The position numbers and the translations under genes are program-made. Below are positions 12,824 to 24,500 of a stretch of 64,000 nucleotides of DNA, piece after piece. The DNA comes from Gymnorhina tibicen (lineage: Eukaryota; Chordata; Aves; Passeriformes; Artamidae). The DNA lies in contig VXAZ01006779.1 of NCBI GenBank assembly GCA_013399875.1, forward strand, positions 1,209,648 to 1,273,647, written 5' to 3'. Position 1 is the stretch's first letter, and each line of letters opens with the position of its first letter. The notes under the pieces are model-generated. The model saw nothing but the letters and a program-made list of their open reading frames with translations. It ran no database searches and had not been told where the DNA came from.

Positions 12824-15800
12824 TACTCTTCCAAAATATTGCCGACCTGTGTCTCCTACTGTTGCACATCCTTATCATTCCCTTTCTACCCCTACAAAAA
12901 TGGTAGATTTTGCATTCCTGAGCTCTGAACAGGAACCAAAGGTTTTCCTCAGGGAAAAATTTTGTGAAAATGGGAATTTTTTGTGGAAAGTTCGTAATTT
13001 AGTTTGAATACTAAGGTTAATTCTTGTGGTATGGTTTTCATAATCCTAAGAAAAATTCCTACCAGCTGTCTTGAAAGTTCCTACCACCAACTTGAAAGAG
13101 AACCATTATTCTTCTAGCTTTACTTTGAACCTCAGGAACAAGATAATAAACTAAATGTTTTTTAGATGGTCCAGCATTAAAAACAGCAGAAGCGTGTTGT
13201 GACTTACATTTTAGAAAATGTAAGCATTGAAGAGGTACTGTTGAATATTCAGGATTAATAAAGGAGTAATGATGTTGCAGCTCCAACCTTACTTCAAATG
13301 CTCTCATTATAGATAATAATGGGGATTCTGCACCAGTAAAGACTGAGTCAAAACTACAGGAAAGACATTAGAGGAAATGGAAGTCCTTTCAATGTATTTA
13401 AGAAGGATACTCCATTAGCTACCATTAGAAATACTCACATTTTGATGGTTTCTTTGTGTTTGATTGCCGTGCACATATTTTACATGTTAACATACAGAAC
13501 TATTGTAATTTGATAAATTGTTGAACATCACATCTGTGGTAATGAAGAGAGAGGACAACTATTATGAAACATGATATCAATTAAAAATGAGAAGAAAGAT
13601 GAGAAAATACCTAGATTTTATAGTGCTTTAAATCAATTTATACAGCTTCATTTTGTCTCTTAAAAATTGCAACCCCTTCCTGCTTTTTGAATTTGTAAAT
13701 TCTGTCTTGTCTGAATTTATTTTCAATACTCAATATAACTAATTCACTAACTGTAACATCTTCAACAATTTCTTTTCTGCCAGTACCAATAAAGAGGGTG
13801 AGTAAATAGGCACTTATTTATTGTGCTGTATAGGTACAGTAATAAATCTGGGTAGATATTAAGTCTACTTGCTCTGTGATACTACCTTCACTCTCAAGTA
13901 AAGCCAGCCCTCTGATAAATATTGTGAAATGAACCTGATTTCTGCTGCATATTACAGTCAAAAGAAAAAAAATCTCTCAGGTTTCTTTTCACCAAGAGAG
14001 TTAAAAATATTCTAGGTGTAGAAGGTGCATGTAGTCATAGCTCTTAAATTTGATTTTAGAAAGAAAAAAAAAAAGAAAAAAAATTATTTTGGGAGCAAAA
14101 GTTAAACCCAGATTTAATGGACACTATAATTAGTGTAGAGAATTTAAGAGGAATATAAATACTAGGTATGAATTTCCATATGGAGGAGGGCTTGTTAAAC
14201 ACAAGCCAATTCTATACTTGACCTTCTCTGTTTACTTAAAGAAACCAAGGCTAGAAGTTGGTTTTGCCATCCCTATATAAAATACTCAAAACTAAAAACT
14301 AATATTAAACCTCAAAGCATATATTCTATTTCAGGAACATACACCAAAAGTGTCATTTAAATAGTAAGGAAGGTTCTATGAAATCAGGTTTTGTATACAA
14401 GATGTTTTGTGGGTTTTCTGGTTGAATTCTTTAGATTGAGGACTCTGAAAGTTAATTAGCTTACTGGTTTTTTGTTCTTCCCCAAATTACTAAGTACCTA
14501 CAGTGTGAAAATTGTAATGGCAAAAGAAACTGTTTACCCATATAATTTAAAGATAAATGTTAAAAAAAATTTGCATGCTCTTATGGGCATTCCCAAACAT
14601 TCTCAAGTTTCTTCTTAAGCATATGAAAGTTTGTTGAACAGCAGCTCTTGAGGCAGAAAGTATCCCATGCAATCCTCTAATTTATTTTTTTAAATTCATT
14701 ATGAAGTCTTTCAGAGTTACATTGAAGAAGGAAGAAAGAAATAGCAGTATTTTTTAAAATATAAAGAAGCAGGGTGCTTACACTATTCAGTTTATCTGTG
14801 TCCTGCTTCCCACCTGATGCAGAAAAAAACAGCTCTTCAAACATGAAAGTTAGCTTGCTATTGTACATTAAAATACACTTACATTTTTTGCTCCATTGAG
14901 TGGTAGCTATGATAGTTCTTTGAATATTGATTTCAGACTTCATTTCTCCTGGACATAACAGTAGGGTTAAATCTTTTTATTTTTAAAGTTTAGGTTGATG
15001 ATTATTTTTTTAAAGATATAAAAATTGAAAATGTTAGGAAATGTTTGAATGATTTCTAAATATGTTTTTAAAAGATGTCATATTAACAATGTCTCTGGCA
15101 TAATCCTGGGGAAAATCCTTTCAATTAGAAAAGATTTTGAAAACAGTTGATTGCAGCTCTGAAGCTCACTTTTGAAATTTCATTACTGCTAATAAAAAGA
15201 GCTTTTGACATTTTGAAAATGTTTAACTTTGTTAAAGAGCTTATGAAGTGGTTGGCAATGACATGACTTCATAATGCAAACACTCTAAATATAAAAAGGG
15301 CCAGAGATTTCAGCTGATCTAAAATTTTAAAGTCCATTTTCACTAGTAAGTGGTTTGTCTTTTTTTTTTAATTACATGATTTATTCTCCAAAAACTGCAT
15401 TTAAAGAAAAGTCTGAACACTAATGATCTGATGGCCATTGATATTTCCACTGACAGACTTGCATGAGTTCACTGAAGTTCCAGAAAGACTTCTCACCCAT
15501 GCAACTGAATGCAGAATCAAGTTGGTAAGTTTCTTTATTACACTGCATTTAAATGCAAATTACTCTATTTCATCTTGAATAAAATCACTTTTAAATGGAC
15601 TGCAGTATTTTAGAGCTACTGTCTGTAATATTAACTATACTGGGAAAGGATGCATTTGACATTCATTAAATTGTGTTACACTGTCATTTGAATGGACATT
15701 TTAAGTATTCACTGCATAAAATCAAAGGTAATGAAACAGTGCTTAAGTGCCAAAGATATGTAATGTCATTCTTCAGACTATCTCTGTATTCAGTGAGAAC

Positions 15801-16086
15801 TAAAATTCTATTCTTGATGGTATTAGCCATTAAAATGTATGCTTTCCTCTGTGGAAGAGTGAAAACTTTACTACTTTGCCAAGCAGAGCTAGATTCCAGC
15901 TATCCCACATATGTCCATACAGTCTGCTGAAGTCGACTAAAATATGTCTTTCCTTGAGACTCAGCTATTCATGAGATTTCTGTGGTTAAAAAACCAGAGG
16001 AAAAACTCATGCCTGTCAGTCAAGGTACAGGTTTAATGGACTATTGTTAAAAGTTGTCATTGTGGTCATCTTAATATCTGAGTAGC

Positions 16087-16122
<36 letters not shown>
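16087..16122. repeat. (TAA)n microsatellite, about 12 units
   Basis: About 36 bases of uninterrupted ATA/TAA repeat. A perfect array of this length is likely to vary in length between individuals. Confidence 0.95.
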
Positions 16123-16123
<1 letters not shown>

Positions 16124-16360
16124 CTATTTTAAACCGAAAGGTCAGTTTTCTTGTGATTAATAAAAAATAGCACCATATAAAGAAAATGGCAAATGGAAGT
16201 ATTATCCTATTCGTTTAAGGGAAGAACACAATAACAAGAGGAGAACTTATGGATATAGGTGTGAGAACAAATAACATTGATAATTTACCTGGCAGAAGTA
16301 GAAACACTAAAATTAAATGGATTATACACAAGAGCTATTAGGGTTTTTTAACTAACAATA

Positions 16361-16738
16361 TCAACGGTCTCCAGGACAACAGGGCCCCATAACATGTAAC
16401 CATTACTTGGGAAGACAAACACCATCATTCCAAACATTCCCTTCTACTTCCTTTTTGTTCCCACTTTATATACTGAGCATGATGTCACATGGAATATCCC
16501 TTTGGTCAGTTTGAGTCACCTATCCCGGCTGTGTCTCCTCCCAGCCTCCTACACACTCCCAACTTCCTCACCATTGTGGCAGTACAGAAAGCAGAAAAGG
16601 CCTTGGCTTTGTGTAAGCCCTGCCCAGCAATAACAAAAACATCTCTGAATTATCAGCCCTGTGTTCAGCACAAGTCCAAAACATGGCCCTATACCAGCCA
16701 CTGTGAAGAAAATTAGCTCTACCTCAGCAAAAACCAGC
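16361..16738 (-). mobile_element. LTR fragment, U3-like part, inverted
   Basis: This block contains phrases I remember from a common bird LTR family: a stretch near 16410-16430 with cttgggaagacaaac, tggaatatccctttggtcag at 16489-16508, and a tail with gaagaaaattagctct near 16706-16721. In the remembered family this part lies on the same strand as the TGTCATGGTTTAA start. Here the adjoining part at 16741-16935 reads the opposite way. Strand is given relative to the retroviral sense inferred from that neighbour. No coding remains; the 75-codon open frame at 16489 is incidental. Confidence 0.65.
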
Positions 16739-16740
16739 CC

Positions 16741-16935
16741 TCCATGGGAAGCAGTGAATTAATTCCTTGTTTTGCTTTGCTTGTGTGTGGAGCTATTGCT
16801 TTCCCTATTAAACTGTCTTTGTCTCAAACCACAAGTTTTCTACCTTCTACCCTTTGATGCTTTCCCCCATCTCACCAGAAGGGAGTGAGTGAGAAGTTGC
16901 ATGAGACTCAGCTACTAGCAGATATTAAACCATGA
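16741..16935 (+). mobile_element. LTR fragment, R/U5-like 3' part
   Basis: It runs from ccatgggaagcagtgaatt to an end reading ttaaaccatga, the reverse complement of the remembered TCATGGTTTAA LTR start. It includes a polyadenylation-like attaaa at about 16809, followed by a t-rich segment as in R/U5 sequence, and an agtgagtgag motif near 16884. The final CA of the LTR is not clean: the end reads catgattgca. No flanking duplication was found. Confidence 0.65.
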
Positions 16936-17833
16936 TTGCAGTGAACTTAAAACATTCTATTTTCACTTTCATCTGGAACTAAGAGAAATTTTGAAATCTG
17001 TTGTGGAAAAGAGTCTGTACTCTGCAAATTGCTTGTTGCCACATGGTCAATGGGACACAGTGTAATTTTCACTCTTCTAAATTCAAATATTTGATTATTT
17101 CTCTTTCAAATATTTCCTGCCCGCTCCTGTGAATGGCACTTTCTCTAACCACTGTCAGAGATTTTGCAAATGTATTTTTTCATGTGCATGAGGGAAGTAA
17201 CAGCAAGAAAAGATTGAAAATTACAACAACTTAAACTTTAGTAGCTTTAATAACATCTTTGCATTTTAAGTTTTTCCTTGGTCAATGATGTTCTCCAGAA
17301 ACACACCTCAGCTCAGCGATATAGTTCCTGTTATCAGTGTAAAGAAATAGCTTCAGTCAAACCTCTGACAGGCAGCTACAGTGTCAGATAGTAGCAATGG
17401 GCAGTTTTCCTTCAAAGGCTAAATAAACCCAGATGTCTAAGCGTTGTAGCCTCTGGGATTACAAAACCTACAATTACCGCCCACCAAGGCAATATGAAAG
17501 TTCACCGGCACAAAAGGTCTGTTGGGTTAAATAACATATTTTCCTCCAAGTAAGAGATGAAGATTGGGCATGATGCTCAGCATCTCTGGTTGAGTAGAGC
17601 ATTAACTTTCACTACACATGATGATGCCTTTATTTTCCTCGGGCATCTAGGGCTCTGATGCACATCTCCTTCTTTATGTAAGATAACAGTAGACTTTCTT
17701 CACTCAGAAACAGCCTGCTGTTTCACTCAGGGCGTCTGTGGTCACTGCCTTTGAAGGGTCTCTCAGTGTCTGCTGAATGCTAGTTTGGGAAGATTGCCAT
17801 ATTATCTTTCTGTGTTGGCTTGTGAGGGCTACT

Positions 17834-17888
17834 TTTGTTAAATCCTTTTATGCTAAAATTCTATTTGTTAAATCCTTTTATGCTAAAA
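17834..17888. repeat. Tandem duplication, two copies of 25 bp at 30-bp spacing
   Basis: The 25 bases starting tttgttaaatcc and ending gctaaaa at 17834-17858 recur exactly at 17864-17888. Five bases separate the copies. This looks like a local slippage or repair duplication. Confidence 0.9.
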
Positions 17889-18580
17889 ACACTAAAATTC
17901 CACTTATAGGTTGTGTCACTGCTGTTCACCACCTCCCACTCTCCTCCCCTAGTATTCCTCCACAAGTCAGAATAACTTCAACACAAACTCAATCAATTCA
18001 GGTTCATCTGTCCATTCTCATTACGATTTGATCTGACAAAATATGTATGCATACATCTGAGCTGTCTGATGAGGTTCTCCCACAAGGCATTGAACTCTTT
18101 AGACATGATTCATCTCATAATAAAATAGATAAAATAGGTCAGATGAATTTAGCACTAAAACCTCTATTTTTCTGCAGAGACAAAAGTACTTTTAGGTAAC
18201 AACCGGCAACCTAATGTTAGTAATCAGGAATTCTACCTTTCTATTTACATTAGGTTTTTCTTTTTCATTATGAGCTGTGTCCCATTAATGCCTAGAATGT
18301 GTGCAACATACCCACATCAACCCAAAAGATTACAGTGTAGCATGTCTTGTAATTAACTCCATTATGCTGCAATGCATAAAGACATACATGAAACTGCTGT
18401 GCTCCTCTGAGTCCCTGGGACCAAATGCCAGAAAGAATAAAACATCTAATGTCAAAACTACTTAAGTGGGTATTGTACAATCCTCCCACACAGGGCACTA
18501 TTCAGCAGAGTTTTTTTCCTTTTCCTCCCAAAAAAGGTGTTATTGTAAGTTGTTAAAAAAACCACAACACAACCCAGACC

Positions 18581-18622
18581 AAACCAAACAAACCACAAAC
18601 AAACAAACAACAACAACAACAA
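18581..18622. repeat. A/C-rich simple repeat
   Basis: A run of aaac, aac and caaac units with interruptions. Low-complexity sequence. Confidence 0.8.
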
Positions 18623-19402
18623 AACTCCCACAGGTAGTTCAGATCAATTAATTATTAAATCCTGGCAATATTCTTTCTATGGCTTTACAAGTCTTGTTAG
18701 AAGTTTCCGACTTCATAAAAATAAACAGAAGCCTGCAGAGTACATGGGGAATGCACACTTTTTTTTTTTTAATTTTTGTTTCCTTTATATTTTTGAAAGT
18801 TATAAACTGTGATAATTCATTTAGGAGATGCTTGGTTACTGCATATTTTATTATGGCACCTTTAGATTTTTAGATGGAAGACTGTAAGAAATCACTCTGG
18901 AAGTTAAGTGTAAAATTAAAGTGGAATTATTTGAGTTCTATTTGTATACAGTGTCAGCAGAAATCTCAGCCCTTGCCACTGGTGGAAAAATGTTACCAGA
19001 ATAGAACTTACACTGCTTTTTAATTAAATAACTTATTTTCCTAATTTTGTTACATTCCACTTGAATAGCACACTGTAGTTTTGTCAAGGATGTATTTCTA
19101 CTCTGCCTAGTAATGATGTCTCTGTTGCTTCATGACCATTGCTAATGAGTTGTGGGGGTTTTGGTGGTTAGTTAGTTAGTTTGTTTGTTTTGCAAAATTC
19201 AGCCTAGTATTGTATGTGACTGGCATACGTGTAAGTAGAATTTTGACAGAAAAGCTGCCATATGACTAATCCATGATCACTGCAAATAAAAAAAAATTGC
19301 CTGCTTGCTTAGCTTGTTCCATTTATATCTGCAGAATAAAAGTCATCGCATGCATTATTACTGTGCTTAAGAGTAAAGAAAAGAAACTCTACTACACTCT
19401 TG

Positions 19403-19799
19403 TGTCCTGGGTTACAATGTATTCTATTACCATGAGCTGTTGAACCCAGGTGTGCCGATGTTCCTTGCCTCCTCCCTCCGGACTATCTCCTGTTAATGGG
19501 CCCATCAGTGCCTTGCCTCATGACTCACCATCCCATTTTGAGACGCTCCGCCAAAGGGGAAGGAGCCAAGCATTCCCACCAGGATAAAATCTGGGGTCTG
19601 GAACACCACAAGCACCCCTTACCTACTGGGATCCCAGAGGACAAGANCATTCCAAGGGCGGCTCCTGCCTTCCTCAAGCAGACACCTGTCTTTCAAACCA
19701 AGACATCTTGTTAAATGTCCATCTAGGTGTTACAGATAAGATGTAGAATGTATCAATCCTTATTAAAGCACTTTCGAGTTTTGTACAAGAAAAAAGGCA
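19403..19799 (+). mobile_element. Endogenous retrovirus LTR, partial or diverged
   Basis: The left edge reads TGTCCTGGGTTACAATG, which I remember as the start of a bird LTR family. Further matches are the segment containing gggcccatcagtgcc near 19498-19512 and ctcatgactcacc near 19518-19530. A TATA-like ggataaaat lies at 19582-19590. The right edge is uncertain: recognisable sequence stops near 19715. If actct at 19396-19400 and at 19800-19804 is a target-site duplication, the element ends at 19799 with CA and an attaaa lies at about 19762. That pairing leaves two extra bases before the expected TGTCC start, so it is tentative. A 72-codon open frame here is not a gene. Confidence 0.6.
19647..19647. 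other. Ambiguous base (n)
   Basis: The only non-ACGT base noticed in the window. It falls inside the LTR-like sequence and probably marks an assembly or consensus uncertainty. Confidence 0.95.
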
Positions 19800-19809
19800 A
19801 CTCTTCAAG

Positions 19810-22510
19810 ATTGCATGCATCCGAGATATACTTTAAATCAGCACTAATATGTGTTTACTGTGTTTTATACAAGAGTTTTGTTTAAATTTCCCTCTACAAA
19901 TGATGTCCTAGGATTTCTAAGGATCCAAGTACACTTTTTTTAAAAAAAAATTATCCCCTTGTTCTGTTACTACATTTTTTTCAATGCATTTCTCTTCACT
20001 CTTCCTATCCAGACTGGCTCTAGTGGCTCCTAGTATTCATTTGTTTAATTCTTTCTCTTCTTTAAATCTTTTGAAATGTTTTCTCTACATTTGTAACTAG
20101 GAAATATTTGCATGTTTGTGACTTAATTGAAAAAAAAAGAAAAAAGAGAAAGACAATGCAATTGTCATATCTAGTAGGTAGAGACAAATGATTTTAGATT
20201 TAAGAAGATATTGAGGAAAAAGATAATGAAGAACAGTACCTTGTCTGGTTTCTACTCCAGTCAACCTTTGGATCTGTTCAAGCTACTCATACTCCATGGA
20301 GGTGGGAGAGGTCTGAGAAGGGTAGACATGAGGAAGGAAAGGGTGGCAGGATAAACTTAAAGCTCAATTATTTGTGTGATTTCTAACACAAGCAGAGATC
20401 CACACATTGTACCAGAAGACTTTATTATCCTAAGTACATGGAAAGTGAAACATCTTTTAAAATCCTGACACATAGTCTCAAAAACTTGTGATTGAAAGGC
20501 ATCAAAACTAAATCTGCATAAAGTTTAAGGTTTCCAAGCAGCAAACATTTAGCACTGAAAGAGACAAAGTAGATATATTTCATGTTCACTGAAAGTGAAA
20601 TAGGTTTCTAACATCTTTAAGTTAAAATCAGGAAATCTGAATAAAATTCAGGTAGTGAGGAAAAGGGGAAGGAAAAGATTTGAAGAATATGTAAGATGTA
20701 TGAATCACAACCTTAGAACAGAGAGCTTATATGAAATGGAGAAAGATGAATTTATAAATTAATAAAACTTGCATTCAAATAATGGCATCTGTCAAAATGG
20801 AGGTTGAACTCCTAAGAACAAGATTTTCTCTTTTTTTCTTTTCTTCAAAGCCTTTTGATTATATAAACAAATATAAGACCTAGAGTTGAACTGTTTTTTT
20901 AGACTGATATATTGGAGATGAGACATCTCTACATATGACCCTAAAATCAATAATTTTTCTCGGAACAACGGTATTTAACACTAGAGCAAAGGCAGAGTAA
21001 CTACAGAAACCTGGGTATGTGAATTTTCATATCCAAATTGGAATCAAAACTGAAAGTGCTTAGCCTGGGAAATCTAAGGGAAGATAATGAAAATAAGTCT
21101 TAAAAAGAAAGTCTCCAGAGCCCTGGAAAAACTGGCACATTAAATGACAAACCTCTCCAGCAAATATTTTAAGCAAACCTGTTAAACAGGGAGTGATATT
21201 CTAGTAGCAGACACAGAAAAAGAAAAATATCATCATAAGTGTAGAGGAGATTCAGGAAACTAAAAGCCTGAAAACAAGCCAGGTTTCACTGAAAACTGAA
21301 GTATCATTAAATACATTGTTAAGACTAGAAATAAAAAATGCAAATAGATTTACTATCAACAGAATATCTGGAACCAATCTGATGTCTTTGCATTATTTCA
21401 TATTGATACAATAGATATAGGCAGGAGTAAAACTATACATGGGTTTTTTTGTGGTCGTCAGAAAATCTTTGGCATACTAATAAAGAAAACATTATTGGCT
21501 AAACCAGAAATAAATTGGATTACTTCATAAATGAGGCAATGACTACAAAATAATGACCACCTTAGTATCAGAAAAGACATCTGAATAATTTTCTTTCAGT
21601 CTTCCCATATTTTCTAGACAACTTTTTACTTTAGAAGGCTTCTAAAGATAATTTTCATTGGAAAGCCATTCACTGTTCGCTTGGAGGAAATCTTTTTTCT
21701 CTGCATGGAAACAATCATACAAGACAAAATTTACTGTATCACTGCTTCATATCCTCCTGGGGTTATGATTTCAGGAAATGTTGGTTGTTTGCTGTTTGTT
21801 TTAAAAATATATATGCAGAAGATAAATGTTACAAAGGAAAAAAGCCAAAGGCTAACCATCCCTTGTGCCTTTCCTATTTAAAAAGCTATGTCACTTCTTT
21901 GTTCTTGGCACTATTATTGCCTACAGTGAAGAAGTTGCTAGGAAGAAAACCTGCAGTGTTTTAAAATTTTTTTTTAGCTTGTTTTCTCTTGCAAAGCTGC
22001 TTGCTAAGAAATACCTCTAAAACAAGACAAACCTATAAAAGAGCATATTTGGTCACATTTTTGATCAGCTTGTCCATATAATAGAACTGTTCCAATAACT
22101 TGCAAATTCCAAGAGATACAATTCCAGTTTCTGTTCAGAACTAAATGTGAAAACTAGATAGAAACAAGGAAACAGAACTCAAAGAGCCTTTTTTTTGAAG
22201 TCAGTGCTCAAAAGATGAAAGAATATAGTCCACCAGAAACTTCAGATGAGCTGTCCCATGTAATGTTATTTAACAGCAAGTGTGTTTGTTTGTTTGTTTG
22301 TTTGTTTGTTTTTCCTGGGGAAATAAAAATATTCTGTCTCTTTCTTTTTTTAAAAAAGGACCAAGTGAATATAAGCAATAAAGTTATAATTAAGAGAGAT
22401 TACACTCTACTACCTGTGAAAAACTTTAAAAGCTTCAAAACAAATCCTATACTCATTATAGGTATGATATGTCAAGGTTTTCTAAGAACAGTATAGTTAA
22501 TGGTGGTATC
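19810..22510. other. Unannotated AT-rich sequence
   Basis: No gene or recognisable transposon. It includes homopurine-leaning stretches near 20200-20350 and 20640-20760, and a TTTG array at 22282-22313. Confidence 0.55.
22282..22313. repeat. (TTTG)n microsatellite
   Basis: About seven tandem gttt units ending in a short T run. Confidence 0.95.
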
Positions 22511-22516
22511 TTAGGG
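22511..22516. repeat. Left target-site duplication (ttaggg) of solo LTR
   Basis: Six bases directly before the TGTGGGAATCC start, repeated exactly at 23210-23215. A 6-bp duplication is typical of ERVK (class II) integrations. Confidence 0.88.
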
Positions 22517-23209
22517 TGTGGGAATCCAGAATGCGGGGAATATTTCTCTGCCTGTTTTAAGGAGTTTTACCCCCCTGGACAGCACTGGTTTTGACCTTCG
22601 TCCATGGAGAAAACTGCCAACTCTTTGGGAAGAATTAGAACACACAGCGGTGTGAATTAGATAATAGAATATTATGTAAGGTTATCACAGGGTGAATATA
22701 TAAAGGTGTTGGGTTTATTAATGTAGTAAATAGGTGAAAAGCAAAAACTCCAAAATGGAGGATTATTGTTGTTCCTAGATCTTCTTCTTCTTCTCCAACT
22801 ACTCCATGTTCTGCAGTAGAAATTGTTTAAGATGATTGGATAAAGAAATCTGCAGTTCCTGTAAACGTGTTATAAACATTTGTTGAATATTGGTAGAAAA
22901 GTGAAACTATCTTTCGTTTTAAGTGCCTGTTGGATGATTTACCTTTAAGAAGGCTGTGTTATCTTGATTCTGGCGACATTTGGACATTCAGCGGACATTT
23001 TCAAGACATTCAGAACTCTCTGCTGTACTCTCTGCTCTATTCTTAACTTCTCTGATAAGACTTGATAAACTATCTGAAAGCAGAGACCACTGGATGTTTC
23101 ATTAATAAGTGAGAATTCTGGCAAGGATTTCAAATCCCTCCCATAGCAGTGGAGGTCTAGTTTAAGGCACAGCAAAGTAATAGGTAGAAATCCACAGCAG
23201 ATTTCCACA
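22517..23209. mobile_element. Solo LTR, ERVK/class II type, 693 bp
   Basis: It starts TGTGGGAAT and ends ATTTCCACA, giving TG/CA ends and near-perfect inverted termini, with ttaggg duplicated on both sides. There is no internal retroviral coding sequence, so it is a solo LTR. Orientation is ambiguous. The plus strand has a TATATAAAGG box near 22697-22706, while the minus strand has an AATAAA near 22720. The 87-codon minus-strand frame inside it (22945-23208) has no recognised function. Class is inferred from duplication length and end sequence, not from a database match. Confidence 0.85.
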
Positions 23210-23215
23210 TTAGGG
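23210..23215. repeat. Right target-site duplication (ttaggg) of solo LTR
   Basis: Exact copy of 22511-22516 abutting the TTCCACA end. The hexamer equals one telomere unit, but it is a single copy and is better explained as a duplicated target. Confidence 0.88.
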
Positions 23216-24093
23216 AATATGTACAGTTAATAGCTTATGAAGAAACTTTTCAAAATAACTAAATATTTCACTAAATCAAGATTTTGTGTAGTATTTATTT
23301 ATAGATAAGAATACACCACTTTAATAGGGGTGCGCCTTATATAATAGGATATATATTATACACATAATATTAAAATGCCACTCTATAAAGTTAATGAATA
23401 TTGGAGTAATGACTTTCATCTTCTACTTTCTTATTTTTTTTTAGAAACAAAACCAAACTTGAATATAAAGAAGCTTAGCTTAGCTTCAAAATGATTTATT
23501 AATTAAACTTTAAATTTTATTTCCATCATAGTAAGGCACATTATTGTCTAAAGCAATATTTAATTGGAGAAATGTTCTGTGGTGATCATTTTAAAGGGGA
23601 AAATCACTAGAATGTTGTATTTCTAAATGAAATTACACTGGTATAACAATGTTAGCCCATACATTTACTACAGACGTAGCAGTAGTCAGATGCAGTAATT
23701 AGAGAGTGCAGATCTACTCAAGTCAGTAATGCACCTTTATACATCAGTAATGCCGTCTTCACGTGCACTGAGGCCAACTTCATCCCTGTATATTTACCAC
23801 AGCTATAATGAACTATAAAGTAAATATTATAGTTAATAAATAAATGTTATAGTTATGATGTACCAAAAGCCTTTGCATATCAGTTGACAGTGGTAATAAA
23901 CAAAATTAGCTCTTTCAGAAGCACCAACTTCTCTCATTACTGGGTTTATAAATAATATAAATTACAAATAATATATAATTTATATAAGTTATATAAAATA
24001 ACCCTAAGTTTACATAGCTAATACTTTGGTAAATCAGATTTCCTTTGTCACCTTGAGTGAGCCCCTTTACAGTGTCTGTAATTACATGACTAC
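23216..24093. other. Unannotated very AT-rich sequence
   Basis: No gene is seen. Long AT-only stretches lie near 23335-23375 and 23940-24000, the latter with self-complementary ata/tat runs. Confidence 0.6.
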
Positions 24094-24500
24094 TGTGACA
24101 GATGCACCCAGTCTGAGCAAGTGCCCAGTGCTGTGGTGCAGTCCTCACTGACAAGCGGTCCTGACTGAAATCAGCCCTGCTGTGCAAACCGTGGGATCTC
24201 TGCCAGTCTGCCTCTTCTCAGAACTAAGGAATTTAAGTCCTGTCTTATCAGCAGCCAACAATATGAACTCAAGCTGGGACTACACAGAGCTAAAACTGCT
24301 ACAGCTGTACCCCTGCACATGCACTGAAGTGGGTAGGCTGAATAGCAGTCAATCACTTTTATGCTATAAAATCTGTAGCCTTTCTGAGCCCGTCAGGCTC
24401 TCCTGTGTGGCAGCAGGCTGGTGAACTCCCCCTCAATGAGGGACTCCTCTCAAGGTTGCCCCTTGAGACTGAGAGACCCCTTACCTGACATCTGATATCT
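24094..24500 (+). mobile_element. LTR-like segment with TATA box, edges uncertain
   Basis: The segment is richer in GC than its surroundings and contains a tgctataaaatctg TATA box at about 24362-24375. About 60-115 bases downstream are aactccccctcaatgaggg and gagagaccccttacctgaca, which resemble the R/U5 part of bird retroviral LTRs. TGTGACAGATGCACCC at 24094 is a possible left end. No matching flanking duplication was found, so both edges are approximate. The short open frames on both strands here are not convincing genes. Confidence 0.5.

Larger units (their letters stand above)
11359..16360. other. Unannotated AT-rich sequence with candidate exon-like segments
   Basis: No known gene or transposon is recognised. 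A 147-bp open segment with plausible splice signals lies at 11697-11843, and a weaker one at 15457-15524; both are discussed under findings. Low-complexity tracts include a TATT array near 12801-12823, an A-rich run near 14060-14083 and a TAA array at 16087-16122. Confidence 0.5.
16936..19395. other. Unannotated AT-rich sequence
   Basis: No gene is recognised. It contains a 25-bp direct repeat near 17834-17888 and an A/C-rich simple tract at 18581-18622. The segment at about 17310-17520 has higher complexity, but no family is recognised. Confidence 0.55.

Noticed and set aside
22511..22516. ttaggg as a possible interstitial telomere repeat
   Set aside because: Only single hexamers are present on each side of the LTR, which fits a target-site duplication and not a telomere array.
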